NCBI RefSeq assembly: GCF_900182555.1
Contig: NZ_FXTH01000016.1
Coordinates: 20,698-84,697 of the forward strand
DNA length: 64,000 bases
Direction of reading: 5' to 3'
From: Fodinibius sediminis
Lineage (GTDB): Bacteria > Bacteroidota > Rhodothermia > Balneolales > Balneolaceae
Both the position numbers and the translations under genes were made by a program. This document shows, piece by piece, positions 1 to 9,363 of the stretch; the first letter of the stretch is position 1; the number at the start of each line of letters is the position of its first letter. The notes beneath the pieces were generated by a model. It did no database searches. It saw nothing but the letters and a program-made list of their open reading frames with translations, and was not told the origin of the DNA.

Positions 1-3000
1 GAAGTGTATGAGGCAATGTCCCGGAATAATGTGAATACCGGCGGGGCCTACATTGAGAAAAACAGGATGGCTAATTTTATCCGTGGTGAAGGCTTGGTAC
101 GTAGTCTTGACGACATAGGAAATATCGTCGTAAAGAACGAAAATGGACTACCTGTTCTGGTCAGGGACGTAGCGGAAGATGTTACATATGGAACACAAAT
201 TCGGTATGGGGCTTTTACGCAGGATGGTGAAGAAGCGGTAGGTGGCATCATTATGATGTTGAAAGGGGCAAACCCGAATGCAACCATTCAGAATGTCCAG
301 GAAAGAATTGCTGAAATTCAAAAGTCGCTGCCAGAAGGCTTAAAAATTGAGCCTTTCCTCGACCGAAGTGCACTCATCGAGCGAACCACCAGCACGGTTA
401 CCACAAACCTGGTGGAAGGTGCATTGATCGTAGTTTTCGTATTGGTAATACTCTTAGGCAGTTTGCGCGGAGGATTGATTACTGCCTCGTTAATCCCGCT
501 CTCCCTGCTTTTTGCTTTTATCATGATGAAGGCCACCGGGGTGTGGGCCAATCTCATGAGCCTTGGCGCCATCGATTTCGGTATCATTGTTGACGGGGCT
601 GTTATTATTGTTGAAGGCACCGTGCATGAAATTGAAAAAAGGCTGAAGTCCAATAAACAGGCTTTCAGTAAAACAGAAATGAATGAAATTGCCTATAAGG
701 CAAGCACTACCATGATGAATGCTGCGTTCTTTGGTCAGTTGATAATATTGATTGTATTTGCTCCTATCCTGTTTCTGAAAGGGGTAGAAGGCAAGATGTT
801 CCGTCCTATGGCATTCACCTTTGGGTTTGCTGTATTAGGCGCCATTATTTTGTGCCTGACCTATGTTCCAATGGTCTCGGCACTGTTTATGAAACCCTCA
901 CAAAATAAACAAGGATGGTTTGCCCGGTTTGAGCGGGGCCTTGATCGTGTCAGCAACAAACTTATATCCTTTATTCAGAAGGGCTACGATCCGCTTATCC
1001 AATGGTCGTTAAAGCGAAAAGCCGTTGTGATTGTAGTTGCCATACTGCTTTTCGGCGCTGCCATGTTCACGTTTTTGAGAATGGGCGGGGAATTTATTCC
1101 ACAATTGGATGAAGGGGACATCGCCATGCAGGCCTTGATCCGTCCCGGCAGTGGATTAACGGAAGCGATTGATCAATCCAAAAAAATTGAGACTACGCTG
1201 TTGGAAGAATTTCCGGAGATAGAAACAGTAACCGCTCGCATAGGGGTTGCTGATATTCCCACGGATCCTATGCCTATGGATATTGCGGATATGTATATCA
1301 TTCTGGAAAAGAATCAAGACAATTGGGTCTCTGCCGAATCTAAAGAAGAACTGATAGAAAATATAAAGAGCAAACTCGATAAGACCATGGTCGGTGTAAA
1401 TTTTGTTTTCACCCAGCCGGTTGAGCTCAGGTTTAATGAACTTCTGGAAGGAGTACGAGAAGACATCGCCGTAAAACTATACGGAGACGATATAGACGTA
1501 CTGGCGGAAAAAGTTCAGGAAATGGCTCAAATAATCCAGACTATTCCGGGGGTGGGTGATGTGAGTCCCGAGCGTACGGCCGGGCTTCCTCAAATGACCG
1601 TCCGGTATGACCGGCAAAAAGTGGCTCAGTACGGATTGGATATTACAAAGCTTAACCAGTACATAAGTTCTGCCTTTGCCGGAGGTGTTGCCGGAGTGGT
1701 ATTTGAAGGCGAAAGACGATTTGATCTGGTGATCCGCTTTGATGAAGCCTATCGTACCGGTATCGAGGATATTCGCAACCTGTATGTAGATCTGGAAAAC
1801 GGAGCACAAGTGCCTGTTAAAGAAATAGCAGATATCAGTTATCAGCCCGGTCCAATGCAGATTTCGCGGGATAACACCTTTCGAAGAAGCTATGTTGGTG
1901 TGAATACCCGGGGACGAGATGTGGAATCGGTGGTATTGGATATTCAGAAGAAACTGGAAGCCGAATTGAATCTGCCGCCGGGCTACTACATTACCTACGG
2001 GGGTGAATTTGAGAACCTGCAACGGGCCAAGAACCGATTGGCTATTGTAGTGCCTATAGCCCTGTTTCTTATCTTTGTGCTGCTGTACTTCGCGCTTAAA
2101 TCGTTCTCACAGTCGGTAATGATCTATCTGGCTATTCCCCTTGCTTCTATTGGAGGGGTCTTTTTCCTGGCTTTACGTGGAATGGACTTCAGTATTTCTG
2201 CCGGAGTTGGTTTCATTGTATTGTTCGGAGTGGCTGTGCTAAACGGCCTTGTGCTCGTCAGCCGTTTTAATTCATTAAAAATCGAAGGTGTTATGGATTT
2301 ACAAGAACGAATTTTGACAGGTACCAAAGAGCGACTTCGACCCATTTTGTTGACCGCCACGGCGGCCATCATGGGCTTTACTCCGATGGCGTTTTCAACC
2401 ACAGCCGGTGCTGAAGTACAGCGGCCGCTGGCCACAGTTGTCATTGGCGGGTTAATAAGCGCCACACTGCTTACGTTGGTCGTGCTGCCCATCCTGTATG
2501 CGTACATAGAAAAGCGTAAAATGAGAAAACACAAGCTGGGTAGTACTTCTATGGCCTCCGTTATGTTGCTTATTTTGGGTGGAAGCCTGTTACTTTCGCC
2601 TGATTCTATGCAGGCCCAGGAACGTGTGCTGAATGATACCCTACCCCAACTTGGGCTGGAGCAGGCCGTCCAGCAAGCGCTGAAAAATTATCCTTCTCTT
2701 CAGGCGGCCAAGCTTGAAATTGAGAACAGAAAAACACTTCAAAAAACAGCCTGGGACTTCGGCGATACCAACCTCTTTACCGGAAGTGAAGAATTCGGCA
2801 ACGGTTCGGATGGTGTTACCACAAAATTTGGTGTTCAACAGCAGTTTGATCTGTTTGGTGTTTTGCCAAGATTAAACCATCAGAAAGAACAGACACAACT
2901 TGCCCGTTTGAACTATGATCTATCAGAGTTAGAACTCCGGCTCAGGGTAAAACAGGACTGGGCAATGGTTTTCACCACTAAACAACAATATGAGATCTAT

Positions 3001-3777
3001 AATCGCCTGAACCAGCAGTTCAGGGATATTGCCAGGGCCGCTGAATTAAAACTTAAGACGGAGGAAATTTCCCGGCTGGGATATCTGAATATCATGAATC
3101 AGGCTAACCAAATTGCCATAGAATCCGAACAGGCTTACCGTGATTACGGTGCTGCTGTTCGTGCTTTTAACAAATGGTTTGAGGGGGATTCGTTATACAC
3201 GGTTCAAAGTGCTTCAGCCGAACAGCTCGTACAACCTTTACAGGCAGATTCCACATTCAGCCATCCGCTGATTGCTTTTTATCAACAAAGGATTGATGTG
3301 GCGGAGGCATTGATTAAAGAACAAAGAAGTCAGTTTCTCCCCCGTTTTCAAGCCAGTTATGGCTGGCAGGAAATAGCCGGGCAAGGTGGGTTTAATTCCT
3401 ATGAGATTGGGGTCAGCCTCCCCATATTCTTCTGGTCGAAGGCAGGGAAAACGCAATCCGCCCGGATTGAACGAAATATTGCCCGTCAAAACCTGTACCA
3501 GGCTCAGCGAGAATTCAACAGTACCTATAGCAGTATCCGGGAAAACCATGAGAAATGGTTGCGCTCGTGGAAATATTACCGACAGGAAGCACTCCCTCTT
3601 GCCAAAGAACAACGAAAAGGTGCCATTACCTCCTATGAAGAAGGAGCCATAGGCTATGTGGTATTTCTTCAAAGCATCAGAGACGCTATCCGCATCGAAA
3701 TTGACTCATGGAACGCCTTTGGTAATTATCTGAATAGCCAATTCCAGTTAGAATACTACCTCAACAAAACTCAATAA
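1..3777 (+). CDS. CusA/CzcA heavy-metal RND pump fused to TolC-like outer-membrane factor (5' truncated)
   Basis: Inner-membrane proton-driven metal exporter of the heavy-metal RND class joined in one polypeptide to an outer-membrane efflux channel. The reading frame is open from base 1, so the N-terminus (roughly 200 residues by family length) lies outside the window. The first ~840 visible residues cover periplasmic loops and transmembrane helices of CusA/CzcA, including the FDxGIIVDGAVIIVE helix with acidic residues and the LDEGDIAMQ loop. After the last RND helix there is a hydrophobic stretch ending ...MQAQ that looks like a retained signal peptide. About 390 residues of TolC-type alpha-helical repeats follow (start LGLEQAVQQALKNYP). 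This fusion is known in Bacteroidota. The CusB partner follows after 22 bases. Metal (Cu/Ag versus Zn/Co/Cd) cannot be decided from the visible part. Confidence 0.93.
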   Translation, partial: EVYEAMSRNNVNTGGAYIEKNRMANFIRGEGLVRSLDDIGNIVVKNENGLPVLVRDVAEDVTYGTQIRYGAFTQDGEEAVGGIIMMLKGANPNATIQNVQERIAEIQKSLPEGLKIEPFLDRSALIERTTSTVTTNLVEGALIVVFVLVILLGSLRGGLITASLIPLSLLFAFIMMKATGVWANLMSLGAIDFGIIVDGAVIIVEGTVHEIEKRLKSNKQAFSKTEMNEIAYKASTTMMNAAFFGQLIILIVFAPILFLKGVEGKMFRPMAFTFGFAVLGAIILCLTYVPMVSALFMKPSQNKQGWFARFERGLDRVSNKLISFIQKGYDPLIQWSLKRKAVVIVVAILLFGAAMFTFLRMGGEFIPQLDEGDIAMQALIRPGSGLTEAIDQSKKIETTLLEEFPEIETVTARIGVADIPTDPMPMDIADMYIILEKNQDNWVSAESKEELIENIKSKLDKTMVGVNFVFTQPVELRFNELLEGVREDIAVKLYGDDIDVLAEKVQEMAQIIQTIPGVGDVSPERTAGLPQMTVRYDRQKVAQYGLDITKLNQYISSAFAGGVAGVVFEGERRFDLVIRFDEAYRTGIEDIRNLYVDLENGAQVPVKEIADISYQPGPMQISRDNTFRRSYVGVNTRGRDVESVVLDIQKKLEAELNLPPGYYITYGGEFENLQRAKNRLAIVVPIALFLIFVLLYFALKSFSQSVMIYLAIPLASIGGVFFLALRGMDFSISAGVGFIVLFGVAVLNGLVLVSRFNSLKIEGVMDLQERILTGTKERLRPILLTATAAIMGFTPMAFSTTAGAEVQRPLATVVIGGLISATLLTLVVLPILYAYIEKRKMRKHKLGSTSMASVMLLILGGSLLLSPDSMQAQERVLNDTLPQLGLEQAVQQALKNYPSLQAAKLEIENRKTLQKTAWDFGDTNLFTGSEEFGNGSDGVTTKFGVQQQFDLFGVLPRLNHQKEQTQLARLNYDLSELELRLRVKQDWAMVFTTKQQYEIYNRLNQQFRDIARAAELKLKTEEISRLGYLNIMNQANQIAIESEQAYRDYGAAVRAFNKWFEGDSLYTVQSASAEQLVQPLQADSTFSHPLIAFYQQRIDVAEALIKEQRSQFLPRFQASYGWQEIAGQGGFNSYEIGVSLPIFFWSKAGKTQSARIERNIARQNLYQAQREFNSTYSSIRENHEKWLRSWKYYRQEALPLAKEQRKGAITSYEEGAIGYVVFLQSIRDAIRIEIDSWNAFGNYLNSQFQLEYYLNKTQ

Positions 3778-3799
3778 CAGCTTTTAAATCAATAAAGAA

Positions 3800-4999
3800 A
3801 TGAATACTCCAAATATATATGTAATCTTACTGGCTTTCCTGGCATCTGTTTTTACAGCCTGTGGAGAGACCAACACCGATGAAAATGAACAAGTTGTCAC
3901 AGAGCTTGCCGGTGTGGTTGAGGCAGAAGAAAATATGGTTCATTTGTCGGGGCTGAAATTCAACAGCCTTGGAATGAAATTGGATACCTTGTCCCTGCGC
4001 TTTCTCTCAGAGAGTGTTGAAGCAAATGGCCAGCTGGAAGTCCCCCCACAACATGAGGCAACCGTAACCGCGGTTTTGGGAGGTAATATTGGTTCTATAG
4101 AGGTTATTGAGGGAGATCAGGTGTCAAAAAATCAGACTCTTGCCTTCCTTTCCCATCCCAATTTAACCAAGGTTCAAACCGAATATGTGCGGTTATACCA
4201 GCGCATGTTGTTTTTAGATCAGGAATTCCAGCGGCAGACAAGGTTATATGATGAAGAGGTAGGCTCCGGCCAAACCTACCAACAGACAAAAGCTGAATAT
4301 GAATCGGTTAAGGCGGAGGTCAAGGGATATGAAGCCCAGCTGACTCAGCTTAACCTGGATGTTGAACAAATACGAAACGGCGATATTTATTCGTCGGTGC
4401 CGGTAGTCAGCCCTATAGATGGGTATATCGAAAAGGTTCAGATTCAAATTGGTCAGTACGTGGATCCTCAAACAACCATGTTCGAAATTGTGGATAATGA
4501 GCACGTCCATGCTGACTTGATGGTCTTCGAAAAAGACGTCCATAAAGTAAAAAAAGGCCAACCCATCTCTTTTACCGTTCAATCTGTACCGGATCAAGTA
4601 CTTACGGCTACTATTTATTCGGTGGGCAAACAGTTTGAACAAAATCCAAGGGCTGTGCACGTACACGCCGAAATTGATCAGAAAGAGAGCTTCCTGATTC
4701 CGGGAATGTATATCAACGGTACGATTCACACAGCAGAAAATAAAGTCCTTGCTTTACCCGAAAATGCCATTGTTGAGGACGAGGGTAAAACCTACCTATT
4801 CACCGCAGAACAACAAGAGGAAAACGGAAATACCGAATGGTCTTTCACTCCGGTAGAAATTATGACCGGCATTGAGGAAGACGGTTGGGTAGAAGTGAAA
4901 CTGTTAGAACAATTGCCGGATGGAGCACGTGTAGCTTGGAACAATGCCTACTACCTGATTTCTGAAATGAAGAAAAGCCAGACTTCGCACGATGATTAA
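3800..4999 (+). CDS. RND efflux periplasmic adaptor lipoprotein (CusB/CzcB type)
   Basis: Membrane-fusion protein linking the inner-membrane pump to the outer-membrane channel. The N-terminus is a lipoprotein signal with lipobox FTAC, so Cys21 is probably lipidated. The body shows a biotinyl-lipoyl-like half (GGNIGSIEVIEGDQV), a coiled-coil hairpin around residues 110-190, the returning lipoyl half (VVSPIDGYIEKVQIQIGQYV) and a beta-barrel domain. There is no obvious Met-rich metal-binding N-terminus as in the second adaptor at 50978-52813. It follows the CusA-TolC fusion by 22 bases, so the two genes encode a complete tripartite pump. Confidence 0.92.
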   Translation: MNTPNIYVILLAFLASVFTACGETNTDENEQVVTELAGVVEAEENMVHLSGLKFNSLGMKLDTLSLRFLSESVEANGQLEVPPQHEATVTAVLGGNIGSIEVIEGDQVSKNQTLAFLSHPNLTKVQTEYVRLYQRMLFLDQEFQRQTRLYDEEVGSGQTYQQTKAEYESVKAEVKGYEAQLTQLNLDVEQIRNGDIYSSVPVVSPIDGYIEKVQIQIGQYVDPQTTMFEIVDNEHVHADLMVFEKDVHKVKKGQPISFTVQSVPDQVLTATIYSVGKQFEQNPRAVHVHAEIDQKESFLIPGMYINGTIHTAENKVLALPENAIVEDEGKTYLFTAEQQEENGNTEWSFTPVEIMTGIEEDGWVEVKLLEQLPDGARVAWNNAYYLISEMKKSQTSHDD

Positions 5000-5010
5000 C
5001 AAAAACTATT

Positions 5011-5048
5011 CCTGCAAAGCCATATTTGTGTTTTTATGGCTTTGCAGG
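5011..5048 (+). terminator. Strong stem-loop after the RND operon
   Basis: A perfect 14-bp stem (CCTGCAAAGCCATA at 5011-5024 pairing with 5035-5048) closes a 10-base loop just downstream of the adaptor stop and before the PII-like gene. No long T run follows, so it may be a terminator, a read-through attenuator that lowers expression of the PII-like gene, or an mRNA-stabilising hairpin. Confidence 0.6.
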
Positions 5049-5071
5049 ATTAATACATAAACCACAGTATC

Positions 5072-5401
5072 ATGAAAGAAATCAAAGCCTTTATAAAACC
5101 AAACAGAGTAGAAAATGTAGTTGCAGCTCTCCAAGAAGCAGGACATGAAAGTGTTACGCTTTCCAAAGGAGAAGGTACCGGAGCATACAAACAGAAAGAT
5201 GCGTCCCCATCGCTGGATTTTCACTTTACGGACAGTCCGGTGGTAAAATTGGAGCTGGTATGTCAGTGCGATGAATCCGATAACGTTGTTCAACTTATCT
5301 GTGCCAATGCCCAAACGCCGGAACGCAGTGACGGCATCATTTACGTTACGGAGATTCAAAAAGCATTTAGAATCAAAACTTGTGAGCCTTTTGATAAATA
5401 A
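5072..5401 (+). CDS. PII-like signalling protein associated with metal efflux
   Basis: A 109-residue protein of the GlnB/PII fold. It opens with the typical MKEIKAFIKPNRVENVVAAL strand-helix, keeps a shortened T-loop region (GEGTGAYKQ) and ends with the strand GIIYVTEIQKAFRI seen in PII proteins. It lacks the uridylylated-Tyr T-loop context of GlnB, and its place next to an RND metal pump fits the divergent PII group found beside CzcA/CusA genes. A second PII-like gene accompanies the other RND operon (50534-50872). A role in metal or nucleotide sensing of the pump is an inference. Confidence 0.85.
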   Translation: MKEIKAFIKPNRVENVVAALQEAGHESVTLSKGEGTGAYKQKDASPSLDFHFTDSPVVKLELVCQCDESDNVVQLICANAQTPERSDGIIYVTEIQKAFRIKTCEPFDK

Positions 5402-5460
5402 AAACAGATGATTCTTTCTCACGATTAATTGAAATTATGTATGCTTAAGTAAATTTAGCC

Positions 5461-6252
5461 ATGAAAAAATCCACATTTAACATTCCGCAAATGGATTGCT
5501 CGGCCGAAGAGCAAATGATTCGAATGAAGTTGGAAGGTATTGAGGAGGTCCAATCACTAAACTTTAATATTCCGAATCGAACATTAGAAGTGTATCACAA
5601 GAATAGTCACAATGAGATTGAGCAAGCCCTTGATCCCTTGAATTTGGGGTCCAAGTTGGATTCAACTGAAGAGGCAACTGAGGTATCTTTTTCTAATGAG
5701 AAGAAACAGAAAAAGATATTATGGTGGGTGCTGGGGATTAACCTAAGCTTTTTTATCATAGAAATGACAGGGGGATGGATTGTCAACTCTATGGGGTTGA
5801 TTGCAGATTCACTGGATATGCTGGCAGACGCCTCCGTATACGGGCTTAGCCTGTTTGCAGTCGGTAGTGCCGTTGCCAGGAAAAAGAAAGTGGCTAAAAT
5901 AAGCGGCTATCTTCAGATGGGCCTGGCGTCTTTGGGCTTTTTAGAGGTGCTACGTAGGTTTTTCGGTGTGGGAGACATGCCGGTTTTTCAATGGATGATT
6001 ATCATTGCCTCCATTGCTCTGGCCGGAAATATGGCAACACTCTGGCTCATCAATAAAGCGAATAGTCAGGAAGCTCATATGAAAGCAAGTTCTATTTTTA
6101 CCTCGAATGATATTATCGTCAATGGTGGGGTTATCGTAGCGGGTATTCTTGTTTTTATATTTGATTCAAGATGGCCTGATCTGCTTATTGGTGCCATTGT
6201 TTTCAGTTTCGTTATGCGTGGTGCGATTAGAATTCTCAACTTATCAAAATAG
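5461..6252 (+). CDS. CDF-like cation transporter with N-terminal HMA-like domain
   Basis: A 263-residue membrane protein. Residues 1-65 resemble a heavy-metal-associated ferredoxin-like fold with a single Cys (IPQMDCSAEEQM). From about residue 85 there are five or six transmembrane helices of cation-diffusion-facilitator type, with the metal-site helix ADSLDMLADASVYG, in which Asp takes the place often held by His. The second site is degenerate (NDIIVNGG). It lies 59 bases after the PII-like gene and probably exports a divalent metal from the cytosol in parallel with the RND pump. Substrate unknown. Confidence 0.85.
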   Translation: MKKSTFNIPQMDCSAEEQMIRMKLEGIEEVQSLNFNIPNRTLEVYHKNSHNEIEQALDPLNLGSKLDSTEEATEVSFSNEKKQKKILWWVLGINLSFFIIEMTGGWIVNSMGLIADSLDMLADASVYGLSLFAVGSAVARKKKVAKISGYLQMGLASLGFLEVLRRFFGVGDMPVFQWMIIIASIALAGNMATLWLINKANSQEAHMKASSIFTSNDIIVNGGVIVAGILVFIFDSRWPDLLIGAIVFSFVMRGAIRILNLSK

Positions 6253-6406
6253 CATGGATCCTCAGGATGGTTTGCTATAACCACATCGGCCCATCCGGAC
6301 GAGAAAATAAACTTAGTTGTCCATCAAATTCTCTGACCGCTATTTAGAATTTTTGCTGTCAACTACCTATATTTAGACTTATTTTAAATAGTAAAATACA
6401 GCGCGA

Positions 6407-8350
6407 ATGAAGTATTTAACATCATTGCTCAGCCTTCTTCTTGTTGTGGGTATAACAACTAGTTTTTCCTATCCGAATGCAGACGTTCCCAAGCAGAAAG
6501 TTCGAACCTTCATCAACCTGCTCGATTATATCGGCAAGGATTACCCGCGTGCGGTGCAGGACGGGGAGATCATCAGTGAGTTTGAATATAATGAGATGGT
6601 GAATTTCAGCAGGCAAGTGGCCGATCTCCACACCGAGCTCGGGAAAGAAATTGACCAACCGTCGTTTACTACTCTGGGTAATAATATTGCTAAGCTGCAG
6701 AAAGTAATAGCCGAAAAAGCCCCTGCTGAAAAAGTTAGGCACTTAACAAGCGGCGTTCGCGAGGCCATACTCAAACTCGGGTTGGTGAAGGTCACCCCCA
6801 GACAGTGGCCCGATTTGGCGAACGGCAAGCAGGTTTTTGAAAAACGCTGCCAAAGCTGCCATGGTGCTGCAGGGTTGGGCGACGGGCCGCTGGCGGCCGG
6901 GTTAAATCCGCCGCCGACCAATTTTCAGGAGTCAGCCAACGCCGACAATATGTCCCCGTTGCAGGCGTATAATACCACTCGACTGGGGCTGGAGGGAACG
7001 GCCATGCGGGCATTCTCGGAGCTCAGCGACCAGCAGGTATGGGATGTCGCCTTTTATATCAACGCATTGAACTATAAAAGGGAGGTGCCCGATTCGATCC
7101 AAACCACCATTATGCAAGCTCTGGCCGACACTGCCTCCCTGCGCTCGGTTTCCCTCTATACGAACCAGCAATGGAAAAACCTTTTCAGATCACAACATAT
7201 TGATCCCAAGCAGGGTATGCCGGTAGTACGAGGTTTGACGGAGGATCCATCATCCAGTAGCACCCTCACTAAAGCCTCGGCGCTGCTTGAAAAGTCTCAA
7301 AACGCATATACAAAAAAGAATTTTCCCCAGGCCCGCCGGTTTGCCCTCGATGCTTATCTGGATGGCGTTGAACCGGTAGAAAGTCAAATTCGTGCTTCCA
7401 AACCGGAGTTGGTCAAACAAGTAGAAACTAAAATGCTGGCGGTGCGTTCCGCCATTCAGAATCGTGTGGACGAGCAGGAGTTGGCTACGAAAATTCAGTT
7501 GGCCTCCCTGGCCATCCAGGAGGCTCAGAACCTGTTGGATAATCAAGAATATTCATTCTGGGTGAATTTTTTGCTGGCCGCGTCCATTCTGTTGCGCGAG
7601 GGGCTGGAAGCCTTTCTGATTATCATGATAATTCTGAGCGTGCTACGCTCAATGGAGGCTAGCCATGCTGTCAAGTATGTGCATGGCGGGTGGATTGCCG
7701 CGCTACTGCTGGGCATTGTCGGCTGGTTTGTCATTCAGTCACTCATTGGGTTCAGTTCACTGCAACGGGAGCTCATGGAAGCAATCGGAGCAGGTGTTGC
7801 CGTGGTTATGTTACTATACATCGGGTTCTGGATGCATAGCAAGACGCACGTCGCCCAGTGGACGCGCTTCATTAAGGAGAGAGTACATGATTTACTGAGT
7901 GATCAACGTATCTGGGGGCTGGCGCTACTTTCGTTTATTGTGGTATTCCGAGAAGCGTTCGAGTCAATTATTTTCTTGTCTTCTATTAGTCTTAAATCAG
8001 CCGGGGGCAATGCAGGTATATATCTGGCACTCATTGCGGTAGCGATGCTTATCACCGGTATCGGGTATGTCTTTAACCGGGTGACCCGAAATATCCCCGT
8101 CCGCCAGCTGTTCCGGTATTCTTCGCTCATGCTGGCTGTACTGGCGGTTATCCTGATCGGGAAGGGCGTGCGAAGTCTGCAGGAGGCCGGATACATCGAA
8201 ATTGGGAGCCTGCCGGTTAACTGGAATATTCCCGCGCTGGGGCTGTATACTACCTGGCCGACGATACTGGCACAAGTTGCGGTACTAACTATTATCGGGG
8301 GACTGTGGTACTACAGCAATCATCTGGCACGACAGCTACAAAGTGCATAA
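6407..8350 (+). CDS. Cytochrome c / FTR1 iron permease fusion
   Basis: Exported N-terminus (signal helix residues 4-21) followed by a helical region and a cytochrome c domain with the haem motif CQSCHG at residues 148-153. Methionine in the DNMSPLQAY or GTAMRAF segments could be the axial ligand. After a helical linker the C-terminal ~265 residues form an FTR1-type permease with both signature helices: REGLEA near residue 397 and FREAFE near residue 514. FTR1 proteins move Fe(III) or Fe(II) across the inner membrane; the fused cytochrome suggests redox coupling of iron uptake (inference). The gene stands alone, with about 150 bases upstream and 344 downstream free of genes. Confidence 0.92.
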   Translation: MKYLTSLLSLLLVVGITTSFSYPNADVPKQKVRTFINLLDYIGKDYPRAVQDGEIISEFEYNEMVNFSRQVADLHTELGKEIDQPSFTTLGNNIAKLQKVIAEKAPAEKVRHLTSGVREAILKLGLVKVTPRQWPDLANGKQVFEKRCQSCHGAAGLGDGPLAAGLNPPPTNFQESANADNMSPLQAYNTTRLGLEGTAMRAFSELSDQQVWDVAFYINALNYKREVPDSIQTTIMQALADTASLRSVSLYTNQQWKNLFRSQHIDPKQGMPVVRGLTEDPSSSSTLTKASALLEKSQNAYTKKNFPQARRFALDAYLDGVEPVESQIRASKPELVKQVETKMLAVRSAIQNRVDEQELATKIQLASLAIQEAQNLLDNQEYSFWVNFLLAASILLREGLEAFLIIMIILSVLRSMEASHAVKYVHGGWIAALLLGIVGWFVIQSLIGFSSLQRELMEAIGAGVAVVMLLYIGFWMHSKTHVAQWTRFIKERVHDLLSDQRIWGLALLSFIVVFREAFESIIFLSSISLKSAGGNAGIYLALIAVAMLITGIGYVFNRVTRNIPVRQLFRYSSLMLAVLAVILIGKGVRSLQEAGYIEIGSLPVNWNIPALGLYTTWPTILAQVAVLTIIGGLWYYSNHLARQLQSA

Positions 8351-8694
8351 CGGATGGGACAAAATGTTGTCGTAAAACATAATGTATCCTATCTGTTCTC
8401 TTGAATGAGGGGGTAGGAGACGGTGCCTTTGGAGCATTAAAACTCCTTGGCAAACAGGCTCGATTGGTCACATTAGAGGGTTACATAAAGTTACATTTCT
8501 GCTAATCATATCACCATTTTCAATAAATGGTATTGGCAGCCCCCATCGTGACTAAAATGAGCGTGGACTAACTTAAATAAACCATTTGTCAGATGAGGGG
8601 AGAGAGAGAGAAAAACTGGAACTAATGCCGGTATATCTGCATATTACAGGATACAGATACCGCAAGGGGTGAATCGATAGCAGTATTTCTTGGT
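8351..8694. other. Intergenic region without a gene
   Basis: No supported ORF. It contains a small stem-loop after the FTR1 gene (GCC 8425-8427 and GGAG 8431-8434 pairing with CTCC 8443-8446 and GGC 8449-8451) and a purine-rich GAGAGAGA tract near 8590-8612. I looked for a cobalamin riboswitch in front of the MtrA-like gene and did not recognise one. Confidence 0.5.
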
Positions 8695-9363
8695 ATGTCT
8701 GATCAGAAAAAAATTCTTCGCTCTATTATGCATGGGATAAAGGGGCTTATGCCCACTGATTCTTCCGGAGAACAGACCACGTCGGTTCGGGCCTATCATA
8801 AGATGCTATCGATCAAAGACCTGTTGCAGGGCAACCTCTTGAATCGCTGGTGGGACCGAGATAGATGGCCCGTTACTTCCGGAAACTATCTGGTTGGCGA
8901 GCGGAAAAGTCCGGTGGCTATCTGCACGCTGACCTCCCCGCAGCTCATGGAGCCGCTCCAGAAAGCCGAAGGAACAGCTATTGTCGGCCGGTTGGTGACC
9001 GCTAACTTAGGCATCGAAAAGATCATCCGGAATATCATTTCCAATCCGAATATTCGGTACCTGCTCCTTTGCGGTGAAGATTCGCCGGTCTTTCACCCGG
9101 GACAAACGCTGCACTCTCTATTTGAAAAGGGCGTCGATAGCGATCATAGAATCATAGAAGCACAAGGCCATTACCCCGTGCTTATCAATATCGATCGGGA
9201 ACTTATAGAGCATTTCAGAAACCACATTGTCCTTATCGACTGCACCGGGGAAGGGAACCTCGACGCTCTACAACGGACGATCATGCGGCTGGGCAAAGCG
9301 GAGACGGCTCTGCGGTTGGGCGTGGATTACGAACAAGATCATCCTATTCCCCCTCGGGCATAG
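8695..9363 (+). CDS. MtrA-like corrinoid-binding domain protein
   Basis: A 222-residue soluble protein matching tetrahydromethanopterin S-methyltransferase subunit A across its core: G(N)YLVGERKSPVAI, TANLGIEKIIRNIISNPNIR, LLCGEDSPVFHPGQTL and a C-terminal VLIDCTGE strand. In archaeal MtrA a His in the corresponding GHxxGQ segment binds the corrinoid cobalt; His134 (FHPGQ) sits there. The C-terminal membrane anchor of methanogen MtrA is absent, and no other mtr genes are present. A B12-binding or methyl-transfer role is therefore inferred from fold only. Its 3' end overlaps the convergent CDF gene by 20 bases. Confidence 0.75.
   Translation: MSDQKKILRSIMHGIKGLMPTDSSGEQTTSVRAYHKMLSIKDLLQGNLLNRWWDRDRWPVTSGNYLVGERKSPVAICTLTSPQLMEPLQKAEGTAIVGRLVTANLGIEKIIRNIISNPNIRYLLLCGEDSPVFHPGQTLHSLFEKGVDSDHRIIEAQGHYPVLINIDRELIEHFRNHIVLIDCTGEGNLDALQRTIMRLGKAETALRLGVDYEQDHPIPPRA

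Noticed and set aside
8351..8694. Cobalamin riboswitch before the MtrA-like gene
   Set aside because: No B12-box or recognisable conserved core found by eye; covariance search would be needed.
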